From NCBI GenBank assembly GCA_038204465.1, contig JBBRCX010000011.1, positions 1 through 61,834 on the forward strand: a stretch of 61,834 bases of DNA. Reading direction: 5' to 3'. The notes beneath the pieces are model-generated. The model made no database searches, had not been told where the DNA came from, and saw nothing but the letters and a program-made list of their open reading frames with translations. Shown here piece after piece: positions 24,709-33,465 of the stretch. This DNA is from JBBRCX01 sp038204465. Lineage in GTDB: Bacteria; Planctomycetota; Phycisphaerae; Tepidisphaerales; Tepidisphaeraceae. The stretch's first letter is position 1. Every line of letters starts with the position of its first letter. The position numbers and the translations under genes were made by a program.

Positions 24709-25782
24709 TCAACAGGGAAGTTCCTGGATCCTGCGAAACAGCGCGCTATCCGCCACGGAAACACGCTTCCCCGTCTCAGCCGCTTCCTGCGCACACAGCG
24801 TTACCAGCGTTGCGATCAACGCGTCCTTGCCGCTCGGCTCGGGAATTTTCCCTTCCCCCACGCCGCGAACAAACTCCATCGCATTCGCGCGAATCGAGTT
24901 GACCGCGGTGCCGGGCACGATGCTCGTCTCGTTGTCCTTCTCGATTCGAATCAATTCGCCCGGCTTGAGGCTCGAATCGTATGTCGCAAATCCCTCCGTC
25001 CCATAGACGACGAACCGCACGCTGTGGATTCCCGCAGGGTTGAGCCAGTCGACTTCAACGCTCGCGCATCCGCCGCCCGACAACCCGAGAAACGCCATTC
25101 CGTAATCGGTGAAGTCCGGATGTTCCCCGGCAAACCGTGACAGCCCGGTCACCGCCGAAACGTGTTCCACCTCGGCGCCGCTCAGCCAGCGAACCAGGTC
25201 CACGTCGTGGATGGCCAGGTCGATCAGCACGCTCCCGTATTTCGACTTGTCGAACATCCACGCCGGCCTCCCGTGGCGAAACATGCCGGGGCGGTGCAGG
25301 CGGTGCGGCTTGGCCGCCTGAAACGCGACGGGTTTGCCAATCGTCCCTTCGTCGATCGTCTTCTTCATTGCCATGAAGACGGGGTTGAACCGCTCGGTCA
25401 GCTGCAGCGACAGCACCCCCTTCTTGCGCTGCTGCACGCTGATGATCTGCTCGAGATGCTCGAACCGGGTGCACAACGGCTTGTTCGCCAGCACAGCGAT
25501 GCCGCGCGAAAGACATTCCGCCGCGACGCCCGCCTTCTCGCTGTTGATGGTGTCGACAAAGATCGCGTCCGGCCGCTCGCGATCGAGCAGTTCCACCCAG
25601 CTTTCATACGGTTTCACGCCCGGATACTTCTCCAGGTCGCGTCGGTAGCGCTCATCCGCATCAGCCGCGGCGATGAGCCGCGCGTTGGGACAGTCGGCCA
25701 CCACCGCATCCATGAACGAGCCGACGTGCTCCTCATGCTGCAAGCCGATGACACCCACTCGAACCATCTCGCTCACGCTCAT
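24709..25782 (-). CDS. Gfo/Idh/MocA-family oxidoreductase
   Basis: This 357-residue Rossmann-fold dehydrogenase has VRVGVIGLQHEEHVGSF as nucleotide site and VLIDLAIHDVDLVRWL as the substrate-side motif. The usual E-K-P is N-K-P here (VLANKPLCTRF), a change at a residue that shapes the active site. AGGAGG abuts ATG 25782, so the real start may instead be GTG 25776 (spacing 6) or ATG 25767. It probably oxidises or reduces a sugar or cyclitol derivative with NAD(P). It lies 89 bases downstream of another family member on the same strand. Confidence 0.78.
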   Translation of the reverse strand: MSVSEMVRVGVIGLQHEEHVGSFMDAVVADCPNARLIAAADADERYRRDLEKYPGVKPYESWVELLDRERPDAIFVDTINSEKAGVAAECLSRGIAVLANKPLCTRFEHLEQIISVQQRKKGVLSLQLTERFNPVFMAMKKTIDEGTIGKPVAFQAAKPHRLHRPGMFRHGRPAWMFDKSKYGSVLIDLAIHDVDLVRWLSGAEVEHVSAVTGLSRFAGEHPDFTDYGMAFLGLSGGGCASVEVDWLNPAGIHSVRFVVYGTEGFATYDSSLKPGELIRIEKDNETSIVPGTAVNSIRANAMEFVRGVGEGKIPEPSGKDALIATLVTLCAQEAAETGKRVSVADSALFRRIQELPC

Positions 25783-25871
25783 CCTCCTCGCCCGTATTCT
25801 TGAATCACGGATTTGGCGAGCCCGGCATTGTATCCGCACCGGTCCGCCAGCCAACGCACCCGCCACGCCGA

Positions 25872-26861
25872 TCAGATCTGCACCGTCTGATGAGATGCCG
25901 CCGCCGTCTCGCAGGCTTGTGTCGCCGCCAGCGCCCGCAAGCCGTCCTGCACGGTGGCCGTGCCCGCTTTACCCTGGTCGATTGCCGACGCAAACGTATC
26001 CAACTGCCCCTTCCAGTTCTGGGCCAACCTGGGAAACCCAACGGTTTCCGCACGGCCCGCTTGGTGCAACGTTCCCATTGCACTGGCGAGGTCCAGCTGA
26101 AGTGCGCCACGCGGCCCGATGATGCGCATGTATGACGAAGGCAACTCCGGCGTCAGCCAGGTGATGTTGAGCTGGAGAATCGATGAATCAGCCGCCTCCA
26201 AAGTCGCCGACCAGGCGTTCGGTCCGAGCAGGTCAGCCGCGGTCCGCGTCGCTGCGGCGCTGACGCGCACGAAAGGCGAAGGGTTCCAAAGCGTGAAATA
26301 GTCGATCGGATGCGACCCCTCGTGCGTGATCGCGGAGCTGGTTTTGAGAAAACCGTTGATCCGCGCAAAGTGCGACGGGTTGCCCGGGTCGCGGCGCTCA
26401 TCGTAGATCCCGATCTCATACAGCGCCGGCGTTCCGATCTGCCGCGCGATGCCGGCGAGCCGCCCGACCAGAGCGCTGTACCGGAACACAAAACCAATCT
26501 GATAAACGCCCCTCGTGCGCTCCACCTCCGCCGCCAGCTTGCGTCCGGCCTCGAGGCTCGTCGCCAGCGGCTTCTCATCCAGCGCCGGCTTGCCCGCCGT
26601 GAGAAAATCGATTGCGACGTCCACGCTGTACTCCGGCGGAAGCGCCAGCAGCGCCGCATCCAGGTCCGCGCGATCGAGCAACTCGTGATAATCCGTGCAC
26701 CACGAAACGCCGCCGGCCTGATCCGCCAGAAGCTGGGCGCGCTCGCGGCGAACGTCGCACACAACCGCCAGCTCAAAGCGCGGATGGGCCAGCAATGACG
26801 GAACATGTCCCGTCTCGGCGATGTCGCCGCAGCCGATCAATGCCAGTCGGTATTTCTTCAT
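25872..26861 (-). CDS. Gfo/Idh/MocA-family oxidoreductase
   Basis: This 329-residue NAD(P)-dependent dehydrogenase starts MKKYRLALIGCGDIAETGH, a canonical Gly-x-Gly nucleotide site. It has the E-K-P motif in ALDEKPLATSLEAGRK. The substrate region reads SAITHEGSHPIDYFTLW. This differs from the common G-x-L-x-D-x-G-x-H pattern at the Asp, so the catalytic set is slightly unusual. The start overlaps the stop of the intact amidohydrolase gene (ATGA), tying the two reactions together. Confidence 0.82.
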   Translation of the reverse strand: MKKYRLALIGCGDIAETGHVPSLLAHPRFELAVVCDVRRERAQLLADQAGGVSWCTDYHELLDRADLDAALLALPPEYSVDVAIDFLTAGKPALDEKPLATSLEAGRKLAAEVERTRGVYQIGFVFRYSALVGRLAGIARQIGTPALYEIGIYDERRDPGNPSHFARINGFLKTSSAITHEGSHPIDYFTLWNPSPFVRVSAAATRTAADLLGPNAWSATLEAADSSILQLNITWLTPELPSSYMRIIGPRGALQLDLASAMGTLHQAGRAETVGFPRLAQNWKGQLDTFASAIDQGKAGTATVQDGLRALAATQACETAAASHQTVQI

Positions 26862-27649
26862 GAAGCGTTTCGCGGCCGGCCCTGCGCGGCCGCGCTTTCC
26901 GGCAGGCGCAGCAGTCGGCGCGCGTTCCCTCCCATCACCAGTTCCAGCTCCCGCGGCCCAAGCCCCGCCTCGTACACGTCATCCATGCGCTCCGCGAGCA
27001 TCCGCCAGTCGCCAAAGCCGAAGTCGGAGCCAAACAAAACCTTCTCGGCCCCGCCGGCTTCAAGCAGGTATCGCAAATCACCGACCTTCGGACCACAGTA
27101 GCACGCATACAGATTCGGAAGCTCGCGGATCAATTGCCCGGCCGGATAGACATAATCCGCAAGCCCCGCATGTCCCAGAACGATCGTCGCTTCCGGAACC
27201 CATCGTGCCAGGTCCGCGATCTGAAAGGTCGTCGAATAGGGCGGCGTCCCATCGTGAAACAGCAGCGGAAGCTGGGCCCGTGCCGACCGTCGCAGGACCT
27301 CGAGCATCGTCTCCTTCACCATCGAGCATGCCACCGCCTGCAGCCAGTTGTGGAACTTCACGCCGCGAAAGATCGGATCGGCCAGGCACCGTTCCAGCTC
27401 CTCCACCGCCGCCGCGCCAAGCTTGGGATCGACCGTAATGAAGGGAACCAGACGGTCCGGCTTTGCCCGCGCGTGCGCGGCCAGCCGGTCGTTCGCCCCG
27501 GGGCAATCGGTATAGAAGCCCATCAGCGTGAAGATGCATGCGATGTCGACCCCGCAGCGATCCATCGAGGCGATGAATGAGTCCCGGTCAATCAACGGGC
27601 GCTCGAACCAGTTGCTGTCCAGATGAGTGTGAAAGTCGATGACGGTCAT
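26858..27649 (-). CDS. amidohydrolase-2 family metal-dependent hydrolase
   Basis: This 263-residue TIM barrel has all usual ligands: VIDFHTHLDSN (H-x-H), GVKFHNWLQ, PLLFHDGTPPYS, IVLGHAGLADY and VLFGSDFGFGDW (Asp). It is the paralogue of the protein at 18426-19184; both share FRG(I/V)KFH and LFHDGTPP. It begins inside the stop of a degenerate relative, the same arrangement as on the plus arm. It could be a lactonase, cyclic-amide hydrolase or decarboxylase; substrate unknown. Confidence 0.8.
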   Translation of the reverse strand: MTVIDFHTHLDSNWFERPLIDRDSFIASMDRCGVDIACIFTLMGFYTDCPGANDRLAAHARAKPDRLVPFITVDPKLGAAAVEELERCLADPIFRGVKFHNWLQAVACSMVKETMLEVLRRSARAQLPLLFHDGTPPYSTTFQIADLARWVPEATIVLGHAGLADYVYPAGQLIRELPNLYACYCGPKVGDLRYLLEAGGAEKVLFGSDFGFGDWRMLAERMDDVYEAGLGPRELELVMGGNARRLLRLPESAAAQGRPRNAS

Positions 27650-28374
27650 GGCAATCGATAAATGCGCTGGGCGTTATTGTAGACGAGATCGCGCAGTTGC
27701 TCGGGCGACAGCTTCAGCCTGCCGATCATCTTCAACACGACGGAGTAGCGATTGCGCGGCTCCGCCCCGCCGAAGAGCACGCGCGAGGAGCCGTGCAGCG
27801 ACACGATCTCTTCGATCGCGACGCCCCAGATCATCGAGCAGTCCATGTAGAGATTGGCGACGGAGCCGAAGACGCCCGGCAACTCGAACCACATGTCGGT
27901 GAAGCCGCTGAAGCCGGCGATGAAATCGGTCTTCGGATGCCGCCGCGCGAGCTCGGCCACGGCGAGGATGTCCGATTGAATGTACGTGCCGGTGTGAAGC
28001 ATGATCGGCCAGCCGAAGTCAGAAGCGCGCCCAACGATCGGGTCGACGATCGGCTCGGTCGGCATGAACCCCTGGCGCGACGGATGGAGGAACAGTCCCA
28101 CGGCGCCCAGGTCGCGGCAGCGATTCAGCTCGTCCAGAGCAGCCTGCCCAAACCACGGGTTCACGCTGACCAGCCCGCGGATGCGCGAAGGGGAGCGCGT
28201 GACGCGGTCGTTGCCGGCCCGATGATTGACCGCCAGCTCGCTCCCCATCGGCCGGGCGAGCGCCAGCTCGATTCCATTCGCATCCATCCGCCGCAGCAAC
28301 TCATCCGCCTCGAGGCGCAGGTGGTTCTCCTCCCCCAGCATGGCGTGCGCGTCGATCATCCGGCCCTGACTCAT
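27646..28374 (-). CDS. amidohydrolase-fold protein lacking metal ligands
   Basis: This 242-residue protein is the counterpart of the degenerate protein at 17692-18429. The N-terminal motif is MIDAHAMLG, so the second His of H-x-H is missing. The usual G-H-x-G is IAGFSGFTDM, and the C-terminal G-S-D-x-P is FGGAEPRNRY. PIMLHTGTY is kept. Shared patterns with 17692 include GN(E/D)R, NPW-x-G, QGF, HTG, HP-x-T-x-F-I and PRN. It probably forms a complex with the intact enzyme that follows, rather than acting alone (inference). It overlaps both neighbours by four bases. Confidence 0.72.
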   Translation of the reverse strand: MSQGRMIDAHAMLGEENHLRLEADELLRRMDANGIELALARPMGSELAVNHRAGNDRVTRSPSRIRGLVSVNPWFGQAALDELNRCRDLGAVGLFLHPSRQGFMPTEPIVDPIVGRASDFGWPIMLHTGTYIQSDILAVAELARRHPKTDFIAGFSGFTDMWFELPGVFGSVANLYMDCSMIWGVAIEEIVSLHGSSRVLFGGAEPRNRYSVVLKMIGRLKLSPEQLRDLVYNNAQRIYRLP

Positions 28375-29474
28375 GCGAATTCCGGCAGCGGCTCGACGCC
28401 AAAACCGACTCCTTCTGGGACCTCAACCCGACCCTCGCGAAACCCCAGCGGCCGGGTGACGCTCGAGCGCTCGTAGAAGATGACGGCGGGAAAATCGCAG
28501 GCGACGGTGTCGACCGGGAACGCGGAAAGACCCGCCGCCAGCGCGATCATCGAAGCCTGACCGAGGTCCGTCTCGAGATTACAACCGATCGTGCACGCCT
28601 TTCCGGCGCGCTGGGCGCGGCGCGACATCTCCAGCGCATGCCCGAACCCGCCGTTCTTTCCCGGATAGATCGAGAGCAGGTCGAAGGCCTCCAGCGCGAG
28701 CGCTTCTTCCAGCTGATCGGGCGTGAAGATGGCTTCATCGGCCAGGATTGGCACGTTCACGCGGCGGCGCACCTCGGCGAGGAGGCTGATGCGGTCGCGA
28801 TGCGTCGGTTGCTCCACCAGCGCCAGGCGAAAAGGCAGCAGCGATTCGATCGAGCTCACCGCTTCGGCGGCGCTGCGAAAATACCCGTTGTAGTCGATCG
28901 TGAAGATCGGCTCGTCGCCCAACTGCTCGCGCACGATCCTCAGTCGTTCCACGTCGTCGTCAGAGCCTGTCTTGAACTTCAGCGTCCGGATTCCCGCGGC
29001 CCAAAACTCTTTCGCAAGCTCGAGCGTCTTGGCCGGCGGATAAACGCCCACGCTGGCGCGCGTCGGAATCGAGGCGGGTGGCGCGCGATCGGCGAATAGC
29101 TCGAGCGCCCTTACCTCCCTGCTCTTCGCCCACAAGTCCCACACGGCCGTCTCCAGAGCGCCTTTGCCAAACGCGTTTCCCACAGTGGCGGCGTCGAGCC
29201 GCGCGAGCGCCTCCGCCGGATGCTCGAACGTGTGACCGATCAAGCGGGGAGCGAGCAACTCGCGCACGATGCACTGCGCGCTCCCGGCGGTTTCGCCGCT
29301 CCACAGCGGTGTCGTAGCCGCTTCTCCATAACCGCGCAGCCCCTCGTCGCCATGCACGGTCACGTTCAGGAACCGGGACGTATCATGCCGGCCGGCATGG
29401 GACACGATCACGCGCTCGGGGCGCAGGGCGTGGTTGACGATGCGCGTATCGATGGAACGGATGCGAATGCTCAT
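28371..29474 (-). CDS. enolase-superfamily enzyme (muconate-lactonizing / dipeptide-epimerase type)
   Basis: This 367-residue protein would abstract a proton alpha to a carboxylate using Mg2+. The first catalytic lysines are in TLKFKTGSDDD (K-x-K), the metal ligands in FTIDYNGY (Asp), ALVEQPTHRD (Glu) and ILADEAIFT (Asp), and the opposing lysine in LSIYPGKNGGFG. This K-x-K plus K layout is that of the muconate cycloisomerase/dipeptide epimerase subgroup. ATG 29474 is chosen over the upstream in-frame 29513, as MSIRIRSIDTRIV is the natural family start. It is the first gene of the minus-strand run. Confidence 0.8.
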   Translation of the reverse strand: MSIRIRSIDTRIVNHALRPERVIVSHAGRHDTSRFLNVTVHGDEGLRGYGEAATTPLWSGETAGSAQCIVRELLAPRLIGHTFEHPAEALARLDAATVGNAFGKGALETAVWDLWAKSREVRALELFADRAPPASIPTRASVGVYPPAKTLELAKEFWAAGIRTLKFKTGSDDDVERLRIVREQLGDEPIFTIDYNGYFRSAAEAVSSIESLLPFRLALVEQPTHRDRISLLAEVRRRVNVPILADEAIFTPDQLEEALALEAFDLLSIYPGKNGGFGHALEMSRRAQRAGKACTIGCNLETDLGQASMIALAAGLSAFPVDTVACDFPAVIFYERSSVTRPLGFREGRVEVPEGVGFGVEPLPEFA

Positions 29475-29863
29475 GGATGAGGGAACGACATTCGACCCGC
29501 GCAACGCCGCCACTGCAAGGCCGTTGCAGCTGAATCATCTCCAGCTTCAGAAACCCGTCGAATAGTCCGTTGCGGGGCGCCGCTGCTCATCGTCGCGACG
29601 ACCAAAGGGTCTTTAGCGGACTTCGGCGGACTTCTTCCGCGCACGACACGCCCCGCGACCGCCTCAAACGACCATGCAGGGCTTTGGAGGGCTTTCGAGG
29701 GCTTTGGCGTCCTCGTCCGCCTCCACTTTTCGCTGGAAAGCCAGGCGCCGGCCTTCTGCGGTGAATCAGCTCACAGACCCTCGCGCCGGCTTCTCCCCCG
29801 CTCAGTCTCCATTGTCAAAGAGCGCTCCGAACACGGCGTTCAGCACCAGCGGAGCCAATATTC
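29475..29863 (-). other. long 5' leader of the minus-strand operon, with short tandem repeats
   Basis: About 390 bases separate a strong promoter from the first gene. I see no credible gene here. On the minus strand it contains AAAGCCCTC-type units repeated three times (plus-strand 29677-29706) and two CGGACTTC-type units nearby (29620s-29630s). The length and repeats suggest a regulatory leader, or simply an old insertion. Confidence 0.45.
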
Positions 29864-29891
29864 ATTATACATTCTTTCAACATGGAGTCAA
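29864..29891 (-). promoter_or_regulatory. sigma-70-type promoter of the enolase/amidohydrolase operon
   Basis: On the minus strand TTGACT (29891-29886) and a perfect TATAAT (29869-29864) are 16 bases apart, in an AT-rich island. It lies between the creatininase stop (29965) and the leader of the next operon, so it should drive the seven genes down to 21330. Confidence 0.7.
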
Positions 29892-29964
29892 CCGGTAGCT
29901 TTTCCTCGCCCTGCCGCCGCCTCCCCCCGGGGACCGCGGCACCGCCGCAACGCGTTGCTGCTCA

Positions 29965-30753
29965 TCAACTTGGACCGCGCGGTCGCAATTCTTCCCACGC
30001 TGAAAAATCCTGCAGGAACCGCAGGATCTCCCCCACGACGGCGTCGAACATCGCGCTCCCTTTGGCCGCTGTCGCGGCGCTGGGCTTGCCGAGGCTGCCG
30101 GAAGCGGTGAGCCGGTGGAAGCGCTTGAAGATCTTCACCTTTCCGCCGCGCTCGCTGTGATGCCATTCGTTCGCGATCGCGGGCGTTCCCTCCGCCGCGC
30201 GATCGAGGTGCACCAAGTCGGGGCGCAGCGCGAGCATGAAGCTCGTTTCGTATTCGCAGGAGTGACTCAGGTTAGCGCTCGCCATGCCGTGGCGCTGCGG
30301 GTCCAGCGCATCCTGAGCGACGTTCCACCACGAGGCGAACGCCAGGTGTGCGCCGTCCGCGGTGTCGTCGGAGCCGGCCAACTGCGTCAGCGCCTGCGTC
30401 GCGGGGGTGTCGTTTCCTCCATGTCCATTGAGAAAGAACAACCTCCGGAAACCGGCCCGCAGAATGCTCGTGGTGATCGCGGCGATCATCTGGCTGTACA
30501 GCGAAACCCCAACCGAGACAGTTCCCGGAAAATCGAGGTGATGGTCCGAGGCGCCGAGCCACAGCGTCGGGAGCAGCAGCACACGATCCTTCATCGCGCG
30601 CTCGATGGCCGCCGCGATCGCGCTCACCTGGATCGTGTCGACGAACAGCGGCAGGTGATGGCCGTGCTGCTCCAGTGAGCCCAGCGGGATCACCACGGGC
30701 AACTGCTTGTCGAGCTTTTGGATCTGCGGCCAGGATTGCTCGTGCCAGAGCAT
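29965..30753 (-). CDS. creatininase-family protein
   Basis: This 262-residue metal hydrolase is of the creatinine amidohydrolase family, which opens cyclic amides or acts on related C-N bonds. Metal-site motifs are PLGSLEQHGHHLPLFVDT (Glu, His, Asp), LFFLNGHGGNDTPA and SHSCEYETSFMLAL (Glu). Family members also work in mycofactocin and riboflavin-like pathways, so creatinine itself is not implied. It is the last gene of the run 34311-29965, 20 bases after the aldehyde dehydrogenase, and is followed by the next operon's promoter. Confidence 0.8.
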   Translation of the reverse strand: MLWHEQSWPQIQKLDKQLPVVIPLGSLEQHGHHLPLFVDTIQVSAIAAAIERAMKDRVLLLPTLWLGASDHHLDFPGTVSVGVSLYSQMIAAITTSILRAGFRRLFFLNGHGGNDTPATQALTQLAGSDDTADGAHLAFASWWNVAQDALDPQRHGMASANLSHSCEYETSFMLALRPDLVHLDRAAEGTPAIANEWHHSERGGKVKIFKRFHRLTASGSLGKPSAATAAKGSAMFDAVVGEILRFLQDFSAWEELRPRGPS

Positions 30754-30773
30754 CGCGCGGACTCCTCGGGTGA

Positions 30774-32378
30774 TTATGCCACGGGACGAGCGATTGCGTC
30801 GCGGGTGATGGCGCTGTCCACCGTTCGCAGGACCCCCAGCGGGTTTGCGTCCTGCAGCGCCGGCGGGAGCAGGTGATCCGGAAGCGATTGATAGCTGAGC
30901 GGACGGACGTAGCGCCGAATGGCCGCGGCGCCGACCGAGGTCGTGGCAGGCGCGGTCGTGGCGGGATAGGGCCCGCCGTGAACCATCGCGCAGCCGACTT
31001 CAACACCGGTTGGAAAATCGCCGAAGATCACCCGGCCCGCGATGTTCTCCAGCTCGGGGAGCAGCTCGCGGACCGTGGCATCGTCGCCGCGATCGGCGTG
31101 GATCGTGCTCGTGAGGTTGCCGCCGGCGGCGTCGAGGGCGTCGCGAATCTCGCGGGCGTCGCGGCAGAAAACGATGACCACGCCAGGTCCGAAGGTTTCG
31201 TGGCGCAGCTCCTCGCGTGCGAGCCACGTGGCGGCGTCGACCTGCAGCAGCGATGCGGTCGTCGCCGCGTGCCCCGACGGCGCCGGCGGTAGAAGCGTTT
31301 GCACCCCAGCCACCTTCGTGAGCTGCTGGATCTGCTGCACGAATTTGTCGCGAATACCGGCATTGAGCAGCACTTGGTTCCCGATCGACGCGAGCCGGTC
31401 GCGCAAAGCGCCGACAAACCCTCGGCTCTGATCGGAGTCGAGAAGCAGCACCACGCCGGGCTTGGTGCAGAACTGGCCGCAGCCCATCACCACCGATTCG
31501 GTGAGTCGCTGCGCGAGGGTGGCGCCGCTGGCGATCGCGCCCGGAAGCATCACCAGCGGGTTGAGGCTGCCCATTTCGGCGTACACGGGGATCGGACGCG
31601 GGCGCCGTGCACCCAGATCAAACAGCGCCCGCCCGGCCCCGAGCGAACCGGTGAACCCGACCGCTTCAATTGCATCGTTCTGCACGAGCATCGCGCCGAG
31701 TTGTTTCCCCTGCCCCTGCAGCACGCTGAACAGACCCGGCGGCAGATCCAACTTCTGCAACGCACGCAGCACGATCCCTGCGAAGAGCTCCGCGGTGCCG
31801 GGGTGCGAGGGGTGCGCTTTCACGATGACCGGATTGCCGGCGGCCAATGCCGAGGCGGTGTCTCCGCCGCAAACGCCGAAGGCGAAGGGAAAGTTGCTCG
31901 CTTCGAAGATGGCCACGGGACCGATCGGCCGGTTGACCCGCCGGACGTCCGGGCGAGGCGCGGGTTTGCGGTTCGGATCGGCGCGATCGATTGTCGCATC
32001 GAGCCAGCCTCCCTCGCGCACGAGTGTCGCGAAGAGTTTCAGCTGGCTACAGGTGCGCTGCCGCTCGCCGATCAGGCGCGGACGCGGAAGCGCCGTCTCC
32101 TGCTCGGCGACTTCCAGCAGTGGGTCGCCCGCCGCAAGTATTTCATCGGCGATGCCATCCAAAAGCCTCGCGGATAAGTGCGTCGGGAAAGCGCGCGAGA
32201 GCTGGAATGCCTTGCGTGCAGCGTCGGCGGCGCGCGCGACCTCGCGTTCCCCCGCTTCGTGGTAGGTCGCGCCGATTCGATCGCCAGTGGCCGGGTTGAC
32301 CGCGCGAAACTCGGGCCCGGAAGAGGCGGCCCACTCGCCCGCGATGAGATGCCGGCCGGTCAATTCAATGTTCTGCAC
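30774..32378 (-). CDS. aldehyde dehydrogenase, 2-oxoglutarate semialdehyde dehydrogenase type
   Basis: This 534-residue NAD(P)+-dependent dehydrogenase has the long, NADP-type architecture of ketoglutaric semialdehyde dehydrogenases. Evidence includes GPVAIFEASNFPFAFGVCGG, AGNPVIVKAHPSHPGT, EAVGFTGSLGAGRALFDL, the catalytic Glu in VYAEMGSLNPL and the catalytic Cys in VVMGCGQFCTKPG. It would convert 2-oxoglutarate semialdehyde to 2-oxoglutarate, the last step of oxidative pentose or sugar-acid catabolism. The adjacent AraD1-type gene supports that role. Confidence 0.82.
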   Translation of the reverse strand: MQNIELTGRHLIAGEWAASSGPEFRAVNPATGDRIGATYHEAGEREVARAADAARKAFQLSRAFPTHLSARLLDGIADEILAAGDPLLEVAEQETALPRPRLIGERQRTCSQLKLFATLVREGGWLDATIDRADPNRKPAPRPDVRRVNRPIGPVAIFEASNFPFAFGVCGGDTASALAAGNPVIVKAHPSHPGTAELFAGIVLRALQKLDLPPGLFSVLQGQGKQLGAMLVQNDAIEAVGFTGSLGAGRALFDLGARRPRPIPVYAEMGSLNPLVMLPGAIASGATLAQRLTESVVMGCGQFCTKPGVVLLLDSDQSRGFVGALRDRLASIGNQVLLNAGIRDKFVQQIQQLTKVAGVQTLLPPAPSGHAATTASLLQVDAATWLAREELRHETFGPGVVIVFCRDAREIRDALDAAGGNLTSTIHADRGDDATVRELLPELENIAGRVIFGDFPTGVEVGCAMVHGGPYPATTAPATTSVGAAAIRRYVRPLSYQSLPDHLLPPALQDANPLGVLRTVDSAITRDAIARPVA

Positions 32379-32440
32379 GAGGTTCTTCTCCAGCTGGGCA
32401 TGGTAGCAGATGCGCCGAGGAGATCTTCAGCGCGAAATCG

Positions 32441-33448
32441 TCAGATGGGGAGCACTTCGGTCGGCGTTTCGACGCGCTCGCCGACGCGAAGCGGGTTCCG
32501 CAGCGCCCGCCCCAGCGCGGGCCAGTGGACCTGCATGACGTCGCCCGTTTGCAGGCGCAGGGATTCACCGAAGCTGAAGGCATCGGCGCCGAAGAAGTGG
32601 ATGTGTACGTCGCCCGCCAGGCGGTGCTGCGGGTATTTGAAGTGATGGTGCTCGAGGTTCCCCAGGCTGTGCGACATGTTCGCCTCCCCCGTCGCCACCT
32701 CGTGCGACCACAGCGTGCGCCCCTCGCGTTCGATCGAAACCGTGCCGCGGACATCGCTGAAATCGGCCTCGACCGCCAGCTCGGGCCCGATCGCGCAGGC
32801 GCGCAGCTTCGAGGGCGCGAGGTACAGGTAATTCTTCTGCTCCATGATGTGATCGGAGAATTCGTTGGCCGTTGCGAAGCCCACCCGTCGCGGCTGGCCC
32901 TTCTGATCGACCAGATACATTCCCGCCACCTCGGGTTCTTCACCGCCGTCGTCCGCGAAGCCGGGCGCCTCCAGCTCATCGCCATGACCGCGCAGGATCG
33001 AGCCGTTGCCTTTGTAGAACCATTCCGGCTGCGAGCCGATCCGCCCGGCCTGCGGGCGTCCGCCCTCCAAACCCCACTGGAACATCTTCATGCTGTCGGT
33101 GAGTGTGACGCGGCCGGCGGTCTTGGCATGCATTGCCTGGCGGCGCTCGGCGCTGGCCTTGTGGGTCAACCCCGTGCCGGACACGAGACAGGCGGATGGA
33201 TTGTCCGGGTGATCAAAGGCGGGCAGGAGACGCCAATCGGAACGGCCCTGGTAGATCTCGTCGTAGGGCAGTGGCCGCAGTTTTCCGCTTGGCTGCGCCA
33301 GCGATGCGAGGCGCTGCGACTGCCGCAGCGCATCTTGCGCGAGATCGTAAATCGAGCGGTAGCCTTCCAGCAGGTGCAGCGCACCCCCTTCGACGCGAGC
33401 GACCGCCCTGCCTTCGCGCGGGTGCCGCAGTTGAACGAGGGAGATCAT
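32441..33448 (-). CDS. AraD1/fumarylacetoacetate hydrolase-family protein
   Basis: This 335-residue protein begins MISLVQLRHPREGRAVARVE and has a C-terminal FAH-type domain with IGSQPEWFYKGNGSI, VAGMYLVDQKGQPRRVGFA and NEFSDHIMEQKNYLYLAPSK, the usual substrate/metal loop of this group. AraD1-type proteins are linked to dehydration of 2-keto-3-deoxy sugar acids (arabonate or xylonate) to ketoglutarate semialdehyde. It lies 62 bases upstream of the semialdehyde dehydrogenase, which would use its product. The exact sugar is not predictable. Confidence 0.75.
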   Translation of the reverse strand: MISLVQLRHPREGRAVARVEGGALHLLEGYRSIYDLAQDALRQSQRLASLAQPSGKLRPLPYDEIYQGRSDWRLLPAFDHPDNPSACLVSGTGLTHKASAERRQAMHAKTAGRVTLTDSMKMFQWGLEGGRPQAGRIGSQPEWFYKGNGSILRGHGDELEAPGFADDGGEEPEVAGMYLVDQKGQPRRVGFATANEFSDHIMEQKNYLYLAPSKLRACAIGPELAVEADFSDVRGTVSIEREGRTLWSHEVATGEANMSHSLGNLEHHHFKYPQHRLAGDVHIHFFGADAFSFGESLRLQTGDVMQVHWPALGRALRNPLRVGERVETPTEVLPI

Positions 33449-33465
33449 CGGGTTCTCCGGAAGCT

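Noticed and set aside
29677..29706. Short repeated units as a CRISPR array
   Set aside because: Units are only about 10 bases and directly adjacent, with no spacers and no cas genes.
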